A DNA stretch of 64,000 bases from Gemmatimonadales bacterium (GCA_007695195.1 REEG01000152.1:29707-93706), one strand, 5' to 3'; shown: positions 27,999 to 37,364, numbered from the stretch's first letter. Notes: generated by a model from the sequence alone, not told the origin. Numbers and translations are program-made.

Positions 27999-29135
27999 AT
28001 GGATATCCACGAATACCAGGCGAAGGAGCTCTTCCGCGCCGCAGGGATTCCCGTCCCACCTGGCCGGGTCGCCACCTCTCCCGACGAGGCACGGCAGATC
28101 GCCCAGGAGTTGGGCGGGAAGGTGGTGGTCAAGGCTCAGGTCCACTCCGGAGGTCGGGGCAAGGCCGGCGGTGTGAAGCTGGCCTCTTCCCCCGACGAGG
28201 CCGCCACCCATGCCGGCGCCATCCTGGGGATGTCCATCCGGGGGCTCGAGGTGAAGCGGGTGCTGGTGACGGTGGCGGAAGACATCGCCTCCGAGGCCTA
28301 CGTGGGGATCCTGGTGGACCGGACCACGCAGCGGCCCATGTTCATGGTCTCCGCCGAGGGTGGGGTGGATATCGAGGAGGTGGCAGCCACGAACCCCGAT
28401 GCCATCCGGAAGCTGCGGGTGGATCCCCGGTACGGGCTCCTCCCCCACCAGGCTTACGGACTGGCCAACTTCCTCTACACGGACCCCGCGCAGGTGAAGC
28501 AGGCCACACGCATCATGGCCCAGCTCTACGAGGCCTTCATTGGGAATTCCTGCTCCCTGGCGGAGATCAACCCCCTCATCGTCACGCCGACAGGGGAGGT
28601 GAAGGCCATCGATGCCAAGGTCAGCATCGATGAGAGCGCCCTCTTCCGGCTCCCTGAAGTGGAGGCACTCCGGGACCTGGATGCGGAACCGGCTGCCGAG
28701 ACCCTGGCCCGGGAAGCCGGCCTCTCCTTCGTGAAGCTCGACGGAAATGTGGGCTGCTGCGTGAACGGGGCCGGCCTGGCCATGGCGACCATGGATCTGG
28801 TGAAGACCTACGGCGGTGAGCCGGCCAACTTCCTGGACATCGGAGGATCGTCCAATCCCGACAAGGTGGTGGCGGCCCTGGAGATCATCACCGCCGACCC
28901 CAACGTCAAGGCCATCCTCTTCAACATCTTCGGCGGCATCACCCGTTGCGATGATGTCGCCACGGGGATCGTGGAGGCCTCCCGCCGGATCCGCATCGAC
29001 ACCCCCATCGTCATCCGTCTCACCGGCACCAACGAGGCGGAAGCGCTGGAAATCCTTGCGGAGGCCGGATTCTCGGCCTTCACCGGCATGGATGAGGTGG
29101 TCCAGAAGGCTGTGGACCTGGCGGCCCAGGCCTGA
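27999..29135 (+). CDS. sucC: succinyl-CoA synthetase beta subunit (ADP-forming)
   Basis: ATP-grasp subunit that makes succinate and ATP/GTP from succinyl-CoA in the TCA cycle. The 378-residue protein begins [20 protein letters not shown], the family-typical N-terminus, which fixes the start. [20 protein letters not shown] is the nucleotide-binding part; [10 protein letters not shown] and the C-terminal [13 protein letters not shown] and [15 protein letters not shown] contact the alpha subunit and CoA. sucD follows after 28 bases. Confidence 0.95.
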   Translation: MDIHEYQAKELFRAAGIPVPPGRVATSPDEARQIAQELGGKVVVKAQVHSGGRGKAGGVKLASSPDEAATHAGAILGMSIRGLEVKRVLVTVAEDIASEAYVGILVDRTTQRPMFMVSAEGGVDIEEVAATNPDAIRKLRVDPRYGLLPHQAYGLANFLYTDPAQVKQATRIMAQLYEAFIGNSCSLAEINPLIVTPTGEVKAIDAKVSIDESALFRLPEVEALRDLDAEPAAETLAREAGLSFVKLDGNVGCCVNGAGLAMATMDLVKTYGGEPANFLDIGGSSNPDKVVAALEIITADPNVKAILFNIFGGITRCDDVATGIVEASRRIRIDTPIVIRLTGTNEAEALEILAEAGFSAFTGMDEVVQKAVDLAAQA

Positions 29136-29163
29136 CCCGAACCCCACACGGAGAGTAACGCAG

Positions 29164-30051
29164 ATGTCGATCTTCATTGATGATTCGACCCGCCTCGTCG
29201 TTCAGGGGATCACGGGACGCGATGGTTCCTTCCACACGAGCCAGATGCTGGAGTACGGCACCCGGGTGGTGGCTGGTGTCACCCCGGGGAAGGGGGGACA
29301 GCACTTCACCGCCCTCAACGGTGATCGGGTTCCCATCTTCAACACGGTGGAAGAAGCCGTGGCCGAGGAAGGCGCCAACACGTCCGCCATCTATGTGCCG
29401 CCCGCCTTCGCCGCCGGCGCCATTATGGAGTCCGCCGACGCCGGCATCCATTTCATCGTGGCCATCACCGAAGGGATTCCGGTGCTGGACATGACCCGCG
29501 CAGCCCAGTTCGTGAAGGATCGGGGGGCACGGCTCCTGGGACCCAACTGCCCTGGAGCCATCTCTCCGGGTACCGCCAAGGTGGGGATCATTCCAGGGCA
29601 GATCACCACGCCGGGGCCGGTGGGCGTGGTCTCACGCTCCGGAACCCTCACCTACGAGGCGGTGGCACAGCTCACCGCCGCCGGAATCGGCCAGACCACC
29701 TGTGTGGGAATCGGCGGGGATCCGGTGATCGGCACCGACTTCATCGATACCCTGCGGGCCTTCGGGGAAGATCCCGACACCGAGGCGGTGGTGATGATCG
29801 GGGAGATCGGTGGCACCGACGAACAGGAGGCGGCGGCCTGGGCACGGGAGCACCTCCAGATTCCGGTGGTGGGATTCATCGCCGGCCAGACCGCCCCGCC
29901 CGGACGCCGCATGGGGCACGCCGGCGCCATCATTTCCGGTTCCTCGGGTACGGCCGAAGAGAAGATCAGGGCCTTCGAGGAGAACGGGATCGCGGTGGCG
30001 CGGCGGCCCGTGGACATCCGCGATCTGGTTCGGGAATGTCTCGGCGCGTAG
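29164..30051 (+). CDS. sucD: succinyl-CoA synthetase alpha subunit
   Basis: CoA-binding subunit carrying the phosphorylated His. The 295-residue protein has the Rossmann CoA site [25 protein letters not shown], and the active His252 in [10 protein letters not shown]. Together with SucC it forms the complete enzyme. The start ATG at 29164 gives the conserved N-terminus [15 protein letters not shown]. Confidence 0.95.
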   Translation: MSIFIDDSTRLVVQGITGRDGSFHTSQMLEYGTRVVAGVTPGKGGQHFTALNGDRVPIFNTVEEAVAEEGANTSAIYVPPAFAAGAIMESADAGIHFIVAITEGIPVLDMTRAAQFVKDRGARLLGPNCPGAISPGTAKVGIIPGQITTPGPVGVVSRSGTLTYEAVAQLTAAGIGQTTCVGIGGDPVIGTDFIDTLRAFGEDPDTEAVVMIGEIGGTDEQEAAAWAREHLQIPVVGFIAGQTAPPGRRMGHAGAIISGSSGTAEEKIRAFEENGIAVARRPVDIRDLVRECLGA

Positions 30052-30109
30052 GCCTTCGAATCGGGCCGCCGGTCCGAACCTTCCCCTTCCGGGCTCACAG
30101 GCGGACCCC

Positions 30110-30973
30110 GTGAAGCTGGGAGATCTCCTCTTCGCCGAGAGGATCCGGATTCCGCTCCGGGCCCGGACCCTCAGGGACGCCGTCCTGGAGACGGGCACCC
30201 TGTTCGGGCCGACGGAGGGATCTCCCTTCGGGGGATCGGCATACCTTCAACTCGGGGCCAGCCCGTCGGGGCTGACACGCATGGGATCGGCCACCGATCC
30301 GGGCCGTACCCGGGAGCCGTCCATCGCACTGGGGGTAGCCCCCCGGCCGCTGGAGGTGGAAGGCCTCTCCGAGGGCGAGACCGGACCACGCATCATCCTC
30401 CTGGTACTCCTCCCGGTGGGGGTTGAGCGGGACGTGCGGTTCCGTATGGAAGCGGCCTTTTCCCATTCTGAGACCGAGGCGGCCATCCTGAGGAGTGGTA
30501 GCTCCGAGCAGCTTCTGGGACTCCGGAGACTCACCGAAATCGAACTCAAGGCCGCACTCCGGGTGGAGGATGTGATGGAGCCGGTGAGCTACCGGATCTA
30601 CGCGGATACGCCGCTGGACGAGGTGCTGGATCTCATCGTGCGCCGCCGTCTCTCCACGGTCCCGGTGGTAGGGGAGGGTCTCCAGGTGCGGGGGATCATC
30701 ACCGCCGATGAGATCCTCCGGTACGCCCTGCGCTCCGCCGGCTCCCGACCGAAGCCCGGAGAGAATCCGCCTCTGGCCAGTGATGTCATGAGCCGCTCGG
30801 TCATGTGTGTCTCCGATGATGAACTCCTGGATGACGCGGCCCAACTCATGGCCAACCGCCACGTAGACCAACTCCCGGTAGTCCGGGACGGCGAGTTCGT
30901 CGGCTTCCTCAAGAGGGAAGACGTCCTGTCGGCGCTCTTCGGGCCGGCCGAGGTGGATGGCGGGAGAGACTGA
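30110..30973 (+). CDS. degenerate PTS EIIA-like domain fused to two CBS domains
   Basis: A 287-residue protein, probably starting at GTG 30110 (VKLGDLLFAERI). Residues 1-145 can be aligned by eye with PTS EIIA type 2 (PtsN-like) domains: SGLTRMG...EPSIALGVAPRPLE and RIILLVLLPVGVERDV follow the family pattern. However, the phospho-acceptor motif (PHxR) reads DPGRTRE here, so the His is absent. Residues ~150-280 form a CBS pair: VEDVMEPVSYRI...STVPVV and ASDVMSRSVMCVSDDELLDDAAQLMANRHVDQLPVV. CBS pairs normally bind adenine nucleotides, so a role as an energy sensor, not a phosphotransferase, is inferred. It follows sucD by 58 bases and could share its transcript. Confidence 0.65.
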   Translation: MKLGDLLFAERIRIPLRARTLRDAVLETGTLFGPTEGSPFGGSAYLQLGASPSGLTRMGSATDPGRTREPSIALGVAPRPLEVEGLSEGETGPRIILLVLLPVGVERDVRFRMEAAFSHSETEAAILRSGSSEQLLGLRRLTEIELKAALRVEDVMEPVSYRIYADTPLDEVLDLIVRRRLSTVPVVGEGLQVRGIITADEILRYALRSAGSRPKPGENPPLASDVMSRSVMCVSDDELLDDAAQLMANRHVDQLPVVRDGEFVGFLKREDVLSALFGPAEVDGGRD

Positions 30974-31002
30974 CCCTCCCGGACCTCCGCCATCACCCAG
31001 CA

Positions 31003-31021
31003 GCCCCCCTGGCATGGGGGC
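31003..31021 (+). terminator. GC hairpin after the CBS gene
   Basis: GCCCCC (31003-31008) and GGGGGC (31016-31021) form a 6-bp stem with a 7-nt loop, 30 bases after the CBS-gene stop and 78 before ndk. No T-run follows, so strength is uncertain. Confidence 0.35.
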
Positions 31022-31099
31022 GGGGTGGACTCCCGAACGGTTTCCGGATGCCTTCCGGGCCCGTTCCACACTCAAGTTCAATCGAAAGGTACCGATCCA

Positions 31100-31519
31100 A
31101 TGAACCATACGTTGGCCATCATCAAGCCCGACGCCGTCGCCTCCCACAAGGCCGGCGCCATCCTGGCACACCTGGAGAAGGGGGGGTTCCGCGTGCGCGC
31201 CCTTCGGATGACCCGTCTGAATCCGGAACAGGCCCGCGCCTTCTATGCCGTCCACAGCGAGCGTCCCTTCTTCGAGTCGCTGGTGTCCTTCATGACGTCG
31301 GGACCGGTGATTCCCATGGTCCTGGAGGCCGAGGGAGCGGTCCCGAAGCTGCGGGAAGCCATCGGCGCCACCGATCCGGCCGAGGCCGCCGAGGGCACCA
31401 TCCGGGCACTTCATGCCGAGTCCAAGGAGCGCAACGCCATCCACGCCTCCGATTCGGATGAGAACGCCCGGAACGAAATCGCATTCTTCTTCAGCCAGTT
31501 CGACCTCCTCGGTCTCTGA
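31100..31519 (+). CDS. ndk: nucleoside diphosphate kinase
   Basis: Transfers the gamma phosphate of ATP to nucleoside diphosphates through a phospho-His. The protein has 139 residues, the usual size. It begins MNHTLAIIKPDAV, and the catalytic H115 sits in RNAIHASDSDENA (the family consensus is NxxHGSDS; Gly is Ala here). The ATG at 31100 gives the standard N-terminus; an AAAGG lies about 10 nt upstream. Located next to sucCD, whose product can supply GTP/ATP. Confidence 0.95.
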   Translation: MNHTLAIIKPDAVASHKAGAILAHLEKGGFRVRALRMTRLNPEQARAFYAVHSERPFFESLVSFMTSGPVIPMVLEAEGAVPKLREAIGATDPAEAAEGTIRALHAESKERNAIHASDSDENARNEIAFFFSQFDLLGL

Positions 31520-31568
31520 CCGGCTGCTCAGTACCCGGTTCTCCCTTCGTCCAGGCAACGGACCGCTC

Positions 31569-32555
31569 ATGGAAGACCCCACACTCTCTCCAGTCCAGAA
31601 AGTCGCCGTCATCGGCGCCGGAGCCGCAGGTCGCGGCGTCGCCCGAGCCCTGGCGGAAGCCGGGATCGATGTGCTTCTGGTGGAACGGGATTCCGAGACC
31701 CTCGAACGCCGGATGAAGGCTCTCCGGGAAGGGATGAACCGGGACATCGCCCGCTGGTCCATGACCGAGTCCGAACGGAATGCGACCCTATCCAGGATCC
31801 GGGGAATGGCAGGAATCCCCGATCTACGTGGCGTACCCATGGTCTTCGATTGCGCCACCGAGGACCTCAAGGAGAAGAAGGAGCTCCTGAGGGAGCTGGA
31901 CCGCCGGGCCCCGCCCGGATGCCTCTTCCTCCTCAATACCTCGACGCTCTCCATCAGCACCCTGGCTGGATCCGTGTCCGAGGCTCGCAGGGAAGACTTC
32001 CTTGGGCTCCACTTCCTTCATCCTGTGTCCCGGATTCCCCTGGTGGAGCTGGTGCGGGGCCGGGATACCACGGACCGGGCCGTGGAGTTGGCCCGTAACC
32101 TGGCGAAGCGGCTCGGGAAGGAGGTCCTGGAGGTGGCGGAGTACCCTGGATACGTGACGAGCCGCCTTACGCTGACGCTCATCAACGAAGCCATCCACCT
32201 GGTCATGGAGGGCGTTACCACCCGGGATGCCCTGGACCGGGCAATGAAGCTCCGTCTGGGCTCCACCCACGGCCCCCTGGCTCTGGCTGATGAGATCGGT
32301 CTCGACTCCATCTTCCGTTCGCTGGAGGCGCTCTGGCAGGGACTCGGGCTCACCCAGTATCGGCCTGCGCCCCTCCTTCGTCGTATGGTGAACGAAGGAT
32401 GGCTGGGCGAGAAGACGGGGCGCGGGTTCTACCTGTACGACGAAACGGGGAAACGGCTCAATGGGAAGGAGGAGATGATCCGTCCGCCCCTGGAACGGCT
32501 CCTTGAGCCTGAGGGGGTTGCAGTGGGCGGAAACTCCACGGGGGATGGGCAATGA
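31569..32555 (+). CDS. 3-hydroxyacyl-CoA dehydrogenase family protein
   Basis: NAD-dependent dehydrogenase of the 3-hydroxyacyl-CoA / 3-hydroxybutyryl-CoA type, 328 residues. The N-terminal Rossmann fold has VAVIGAGAAGRGVARALAEAG; the catalytic pair is represented by FLGLHFLHPV (His) and the Glu in DCATEDLKEKK. The C-terminal helical domain has YPGYVTSRLTLTLINEA and DRAMKLRLGSTHGPLALADEIGLD, both conserved. It may act in beta-oxidation or butyryl/hydroxybutyryl metabolism, but no thiolase or enoyl hydratase is adjacent. Its end overlaps ackA by 4 nt, suggesting a joint role in acyl-CoA/acyl-phosphate metabolism. Confidence 0.87.
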   Translation: MEDPTLSPVQKVAVIGAGAAGRGVARALAEAGIDVLLVERDSETLERRMKALREGMNRDIARWSMTESERNATLSRIRGMAGIPDLRGVPMVFDCATEDLKEKKELLRELDRRAPPGCLFLLNTSTLSISTLAGSVSEARREDFLGLHFLHPVSRIPLVELVRGRDTTDRAVELARNLAKRLGKEVLEVAEYPGYVTSRLTLTLINEAIHLVMEGVTTRDALDRAMKLRLGSTHGPLALADEIGLDSIFRSLEALWQGLGLTQYRPAPLLRRMVNEGWLGEKTGRGFYLYDETGKRLNGKEEMIRPPLERLLEPEGVAVGGNSTGDGQ

Positions 32556-33748
32556 AGGTCCTGGTGCTCAATTCCGGCTCGTCATCCGTCAAGTACCAGG
32601 TCATGGACACGGAGACGGAGCGGCCCCTGGTGACCGGGCTGGTGGAGCGCATCGGCAGCGGCGTGGCCATCCTGACGCAACACAGGCTCTCGGACGGTGC
32701 CCGGATCAAGCAGTCTGGGTCCATCCTGGACCATCGGGATGCGGTGGGCGCCGTCCTGGACCTTCTCCGGGATCCCGAGAAGGGAGCGTTTTCCGGGACC
32801 GACGGTCCGGACGCCGTGGGACACCGCGTGGTCCATGGCGGTGAAGCCTTCACCGGCTCCGTTCGAATCGACGATCAGGTGGAAGACAGTATCCGCGACT
32901 GCATTGAACTGGCCCCCCTTCACAACCCGGCCAACCTGGCAGGCATCGTGGCGGCCCGCTTCCGTCTTCCGGACGTTCCCCACGTGGCCGTGTTCGACAC
33001 CGCCTTCCACGCCACCCTTCCACCCCATGCGTTCCATTACGCCCTCCCGTACGTCCTGTATCGGCGCTACCGGATCCGCAGGTACGGCTTCCATGGCACC
33101 AGCCACCGGCATGTGGGACGGCGCGCGGCTGAACTCCTGGGCCGGTCTCCCGAAGAGTTGCGGATCATTTCCCTCCACCTGGGAAATGGAGCTTCGGCGT
33201 GTGCCATCGCCGGCGGAAAGTCCGTGGACACCTCCATGGGATTCACCCCACTGGAAGGACTCGTCATGGGAACGCGATCAGGAGATCTGGACCCGGCGGT
33301 GGTCCTTCACGTCATGGCAAGGGAAGAGCTTTCGGCGGGAGACGCAGGGGCCATGCTGAACAAGCATTCCGGGCTCCTGGGGCTGTCCGGCATCTCCGGC
33401 GACATGCGGGATCTGGTGGAAGAGGAAGCGACCTCGGATCGGGCCCGTCTGGCACTGGACGTCTACGCCTATCGCATACGCAAGTACGTGGGTGCCTACG
33501 CCGCGGCCATGGGCGGTGTCGACGCCATCGCTTTCACCGGTGGCATCGGAGAGAACTCCGCCGCCATCCGGGCCCGGGCGCTCCAGGACCTGGGATTCCT
33601 CGGGGTTGAGATCGACTCGGAGAGGAACCAGGAACTCACCGGCGGAGAGGAGGGTTCCTTCCAGGCCGGATCGGTGGATCTCCTGGTGATCCGAAGCGGT
33701 GAAGAGGTGACCATCGCTCGGGAAACGGAGCGGGTCCTCACTTCCTGA
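32552..33748 (+). CDS. ackA: acetate (or short-chain acyl) kinase
   Basis: Converts acetyl phosphate and ADP to acetate and ATP, or the reverse. The 398-residue sequence contains both family signatures, VLVLNSGSSSVKY at the N-terminus and YGFHGTSHRHVG, as well as GHRVVHGGEAF, FDTAFHATLP, HLGNGAS and FTGGIGENSA. The start ATG overlaps the preceding dehydrogenase stop (ATGA). No phosphotransacetylase (pta) gene is present in the window, so the source of acyl phosphate is not shown; propionate or butyrate kinase activity is an alternative. Confidence 0.92.
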   Translation: MKVLVLNSGSSSVKYQVMDTETERPLVTGLVERIGSGVAILTQHRLSDGARIKQSGSILDHRDAVGAVLDLLRDPEKGAFSGTDGPDAVGHRVVHGGEAFTGSVRIDDQVEDSIRDCIELAPLHNPANLAGIVAARFRLPDVPHVAVFDTAFHATLPPHAFHYALPYVLYRRYRIRRYGFHGTSHRHVGRRAAELLGRSPEELRIISLHLGNGASACAIAGGKSVDTSMGFTPLEGLVMGTRSGDLDPAVVLHVMAREELSAGDAGAMLNKHSGLLGLSGISGDMRDLVEEEATSDRARLALDVYAYRIRKYVGAYAAAMGGVDAIAFTGGIGENSAAIRARALQDLGFLGVEIDSERNQELTGGEEGSFQAGSVDLLVIRSGEEVTIARETERVLTS

Positions 33749-33755
33749 TGAAGGA

Positions 33756-33784
33756 TTGACACAACCCGTTTGCAGGCGGATCTT
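33756..33784 (+). promoter_or_regulatory. possible promoter for the yceD-rpmF-fab cluster
   Basis: TTGACA at 33756-33761, then 17 nt to a weak GATCTT at 33779-33784, just 10 bases before the ATG of the next gene. The -35 box is perfect, but the -10 box is poor and the leader would be very short. Confidence 0.3.
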
Positions 33785-33793
33785 TCAAGGTCT

Positions 33794-34321
33794 ATGCTTA
33801 CGGTATCCTTGACGGAGCTCGATCGGACAGGACCGATCCGGTTGCGCGACGAGATCTCCGGCGACGATCCACTCTGGTCCGACTGGGCCGGTGAATTGAT
33901 TTCGCCGGTCAGTGTGGACGTGAAGGTCTCGGCCACGCCCACGGGACAGGTTGTGGCCCTGGGACGCTTCCAGGCTCGCCTGGGCCGGGAGTGCAGGCGC
34001 TGCCTCGAACCGGTGGAAGTGTCGCTGGACGAGGAACTGACTCTGCTCTGGGTCCCCCCGGACCGCCGGCGGGGAGCGCCGTCCGATACCGACGAGAATG
34101 AAGGTGTTCGCCAGTTGGATCCTGTGGGAGACCAGTTGGACCTGAGCCCGGCGATCCGGGAAGAGGTGGTCCTTGCGGCCCCCGTGTTCGTGACCTGCAG
34201 GGATGACTGCCGCGGACTGTGTCCGGTCTGCGGCATCAACCTGAACCAAGAAACCTGTGACTGTGACCCGGATGAGCCGGATCCCCGCTGGGATGCGCTC
34301 CGGGCCCTGACGGAAGACTAG
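33794..34321 (+). CDS. DUF177 (YceD-like) protein
   Basis: DUF177/YceD family protein, 175 residues, encoded as usual directly upstream of rpmF. The family is linked to 23S rRNA metabolism in E. coli and plants; the biochemical role is unsettled. Seen here are the central LGRECRRCLEPVEV motif and a C-terminal Cys-rich knuckle CRGLCPVCGINLNQETCDC suggesting zinc binding. The C-terminus PDEPDPRWDALRAL is the standard ending. The ATG at 33794 is preferred; a TTG at 33770 is also in frame. Confidence 0.85.
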   Translation: MLTVSLTELDRTGPIRLRDEISGDDPLWSDWAGELISPVSVDVKVSATPTGQVVALGRFQARLGRECRRCLEPVEVSLDEELTLLWVPPDRRRGAPSDTDENEGVRQLDPVGDQLDLSPAIREEVVLAAPVFVTCRDDCRGLCPVCGINLNQETCDCDPDEPDPRWDALRALTED

Positions 34322-34334
34322 AGGAGCATTTCCC

Positions 34335-34517
34335 ATGGCCGTGCCCAAGAAGCGGACCTCCAAGCAGCGCCAGCGCAAGCGGCGGACCCATTACAAGGCC
34401 GCGCCGGTGGCCGTGCATTCCTGTAGCCGTTGCGGAGATCCGAAGCAGCCCCACCGCGTGTGCTCGTCCTGCGGGTATTACCGGGACGAGCAGGTGCTTG
34501 AGGTGGATCTGGACTGA
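34335..34517 (+). CDS. rpmF: 50S ribosomal protein L32
   Basis: Small ribosomal protein, 60 residues, starting MAVPKKRTSKQRQRKRR. The four cysteines of the zinc-binding version are present in CSRCGD and CSSCGYY, so this is the C+ paralog type. GAGG is 10-14 nt upstream of the ATG. The order yceD-rpmF-plsX-fab is widely conserved and couples ribosome and lipid gene expression. Confidence 0.95.
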   Translation: MAVPKKRTSKQRQRKRRTHYKAAPVAVHSCSRCGDPKQPHRVCSSCGYYRDEQVLEVDLD

Positions 34518-34548
34518 CGTATCCAACGCGCTCCGACGGGTCTGAGCT

Positions 34549-35532
34549 TTGAGGATTGCCCTCGACGTCATGGGAACCGACGAGGCGCCGGCGTGTGAAA
34601 TCGCCGGTGCCATCGAGTCCTTTCAGGATCGGGACGACTTTCAGGTCGTCCTTGTCGGCGACCAGTCGAAGATCGAGGACGCGTTGTCCCACCACCCGGG
34701 ATTTCCCCGGAATCGCATCGAGATCGTCCACGCCCCGGAACGGATCCACCCGGGTGAGCCTCCGGCGTCGGCCGTGCGGCGTCGGCCGGATTCGTCCATC
34801 GTCCGGGGGGTCCGGCTGCAGAAGGCCGGTGCCGCGGACGCCTTCATCAGTGCCGGCTCCACGGGAGCCGTCATGGCGGCGTCCCTCATCCTGCTTAGAC
34901 CCCTGCCCGGGGTCGCTCGGCCGGCCATCGGAACGCTCCTGCCGACGGCGGGAACTCCCACGCTCATGCTGGACGCCGGCGCCAACGTGGACTCCAAGCC
35001 GCGTCACCTTCTCCAGTTCGCCCGCCTGGGCACCATCTATGCCCAGGACCTGATGGGAATCCAGCGTCCCCGGGTAGCGCTCCTGAACATCGGCGAAGAG
35101 CCGGAGAAGGGAGATGAACTCGCCGTGGCTGCCCATGAGCTCCTGGCCGGTAGCGGGTTGCACTTCGTGGGCAATGTCGAGGGCAGGGACATCATCCAGG
35201 GTGCCTGCGACATCCTGGTCTGCGACGGGTTCGTGGGGAACGTTCTTCTCAAGTTCTACGAGTCCGTGGCGGAGTTCATCATCGGTCTCCTGGATCGGGA
35301 GATGGACCGCATTGGCGGAGATGTGGATCTACGGGAGGTCTTCCGCGTCCTGGACTACGCCGAGTACGGTGGCGCCCCGCTGCTGGGAGTGAATGGTGTC
35401 ACCGTCATCTGCCATGGATCCTCGCCACCGCGGGCCATCCGAAATGCCATCCGGGTTGCGGTGCAGGCCGTCGAGTCCGGCATGGTGGACCATATCGCAC
35501 GAGAACTCGCCTCCGAAGACGGGGAGCGCTGA
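34549..35532 (+). CDS. plsX: phosphate acyltransferase PlsX
   Basis: Makes acyl phosphate from acyl-ACP for phospholipid synthesis. The 327-residue protein starts at TTG 34549 with MRIALDVMGTDEAP, close to the family N-terminus IALDAMGGDhaP; the second Gly is Thr here. Other conserved segments are FISAGSTGAVMAASL, LLNIGEEPEKGDELA and CDGFVGNVLLKFYES. The acyl phosphate normally passes to PlsY, not present here; plsC is encoded at 60.4 kb. It leads the fabD-fabG-acpP-fabF set. Confidence 0.92.
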   Translation: MRIALDVMGTDEAPACEIAGAIESFQDRDDFQVVLVGDQSKIEDALSHHPGFPRNRIEIVHAPERIHPGEPPASAVRRRPDSSIVRGVRLQKAGAADAFISAGSTGAVMAASLILLRPLPGVARPAIGTLLPTAGTPTLMLDAGANVDSKPRHLLQFARLGTIYAQDLMGIQRPRVALLNIGEEPEKGDELAVAAHELLAGSGLHFVGNVEGRDIIQGACDILVCDGFVGNVLLKFYESVAEFIIGLLDREMDRIGGDVDLREVFRVLDYAEYGGAPLLGVNGVTVICHGSSPPRAIRNAIRVAVQAVESGMVDHIARELASEDGER

Positions 35533-35613
35533 CGGTCCGGCCTCCAGGCTCCCGGTCCGGCAGGTCACCTCCGACGCACCCCACCCTTCGCTTCATCCCC
35601 AAAAGGTCGACGC

Positions 35614-36558
35614 ATGTCCCTCGCACTCCTCTTTCCAGGCCAGGGTTCACAGGACGTGGGAATGGGTCGGGATCTGGCCCGGAGTCATCCCGTGGCGGCC
35701 CGGACCTTCGAGGAATCCGATGATATCCTCGGGTTTTCCCTCTCCCGCATCATGTGGGAAGGTCCCGAGGATGAACTCGTCCGCACTGCCAACGCCCAGC
35801 CCGCCATCCTCACCCACTCCGTGGCCGTGCTCCGGTTGGTGGAGGCCAATCTGGGTCCCGTGGGCCTGGCAGCCGGCCACTCCCTGGGTGAATTCACAGC
35901 CCATGTGGCGGCGGGGACCCTGGACTTCCCGGACGCACTGCGGGCCGTGCGTCTCCGGGGAGAATTGATGCTGGCGGCCGGCGAAGCGCGCCCCGGTGCC
36001 ATGGCGGCGCTGCTGGGACTGGATGAGGCTCAGGCCCAAGGAGTCTGCGAGGCCGCCTCCCGAAACGGATCCGTAGTGGTCACAGCCAACCTGAACTCGC
36101 CTGGCCAGATCGTCATTTCGGGCGATGATGACGCAGTGGCTCGGGCGCTCCCCCTGGCCCGGGAGGCGGGAGCACGAAAGGCGGTTCCCTTGAAGGTGTC
36201 CGGTGCCTTCCACTCGCCCCTCATGGAACCAGCCCGCGAGGGATTGCGCAGACACCTTGAGTCGGTCAGCTTCCGTCGTTCCCGGTTCCCGGTGGTTGCC
36301 AATGTGGATGCACGCCCGGTGGATGCCCCGGAGCGGGCCCGTGACCTGCTGGTCCAGCAGCTCACGAGCCCGGTTCGCTGGCAGGACTGCATCGGAACCA
36401 TGGTCGAGGCAGGCGTGGAGCGTTTCCTGGAACTGGGGCCGGGAACGGTGCTGAAGGGATTGAATCGGAGAATCGTGCGCGGTGTGCCCACCGAGTCCGT
36501 GGGAACGCCGGAGGACGTGGCGTCCGTGCTCGGTCTGACCGAGGCGGAAACGGCGTGA
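35614..36558 (+). CDS. fabD: malonyl-CoA:ACP transacylase
   Basis: Loads malonyl units on acyl carrier protein. The 314-residue protein starts MSLALLFPGQGSQDVGMG; the nucleophile S90 is in AAGHSLGEFTAHV. The catalytic His is expected in VSGAFHSPLM. The stop is 14 bases before the preferred fabG start. It belongs to the fab operon. Confidence 0.95.
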   Translation: MSLALLFPGQGSQDVGMGRDLARSHPVAARTFEESDDILGFSLSRIMWEGPEDELVRTANAQPAILTHSVAVLRLVEANLGPVGLAAGHSLGEFTAHVAAGTLDFPDALRAVRLRGELMLAAGEARPGAMAALLGLDEAQAQGVCEAASRNGSVVVTANLNSPGQIVISGDDDAVARALPLAREAGARKAVPLKVSGAFHSPLMEPAREGLRRHLESVSFRRSRFPVVANVDARPVDAPERARDLLVQQLTSPVRWQDCIGTMVEAGVERFLELGPGTVLKGLNRRIVRGVPTESVGTPEDVASVLGLTEAETA

Positions 36559-36572
36559 CAAGGAGATCCAAG

Positions 36573-37310
36573 GTGGATGAATTGACGGGCGAGTTGGCGC
36601 TGGTCACAGGTGGATCCAGGGGAATCGGTCTCGGCATCGCCGGGGCTCTGGCCGAGGGCGGGGCCCGGGTTGCCGTCGTCGGTCGAGATGGGGAGCGGGC
36701 CCGCTCGGCAGCGGCCGCCCTCCCCGGGGCGGGCCACCACGGCTTCGCCTGCGATGTGGCGGACGGAGATCAGGTGACGGCCCTGGCGGCAGCCGTGGAC
36801 GAGGCCATGGGGGGAGTATCCATTCTGGTGAACAATGCAGGGGTTACCCGGGATACTCTTCTCCTGCGCATGAAGGACGAGGACTGGGATCAGGTGATGG
36901 ATGTGAATCTGCGGGGTGCCTTCCTGGTGACCCGGGCCTTTTCCCGGGGCATGATGAAGCGTCGGGCAGGGGTGATCCTGAACATCTCCTCCGTCGTGGG
37001 TCTCTCCGGAAATGCCGGTCAGACCAACTACGCCGCGTCCAAGGCCGGCCTCCTGGGCTTCACCCGCAGCCTGGCCAGGGAACTGGCTTCCCGCAACATT
37101 CGCTGCAACGCCATCGCCCCCGGTTATATCGAGACCGATATGACGGGAGCGCTGGATGAAAAGCAGACGGCTGCGCTCATGGAGCGCATCCCCATGGGCC
37201 GCCTCGGGACTCCCGAGGACATCGCCGGGGTGGCCCGCTTTCTCGCGGGCCCGGCAGCCCGCTACATTACCGGACAGGTTTTCGCGGTGGACGGGGGAAT
37301 GGTAATGTAG
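36573..37310 (+). CDS. fabG: 3-oxoacyl-ACP reductase
   Basis: NADPH-dependent short-chain reductase for the first reduction of fatty-acid elongation. From GTG 36573 the product has 245 residues, exactly the family length; AAGGAG at 36560-36565 lies 7 nt upstream and decides this start over the in-frame GTG at 36555. Seen are TGGSRGIG, NNAG, the Ser of NISSVVG, YAASKAG and the C-terminal YITGQVFAVDGGMVM. Confidence 0.94.
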   Translation: MDELTGELALVTGGSRGIGLGIAGALAEGGARVAVVGRDGERARSAAAALPGAGHHGFACDVADGDQVTALAAAVDEAMGGVSILVNNAGVTRDTLLLRMKDEDWDQVMDVNLRGAFLVTRAFSRGMMKRRAGVILNISSVVGLSGNAGQTNYAASKAGLLGFTRSLARELASRNIRCNAIAPGYIETDMTGALDEKQTAALMERIPMGRLGTPEDIAGVARFLAGPAARYITGQVFAVDGGMVM

Positions 37311-37364
37311 TCCTTCCCACCGGGATCATCTTCCGACACGACCAACCAATCAAGAGGCGCAAGA

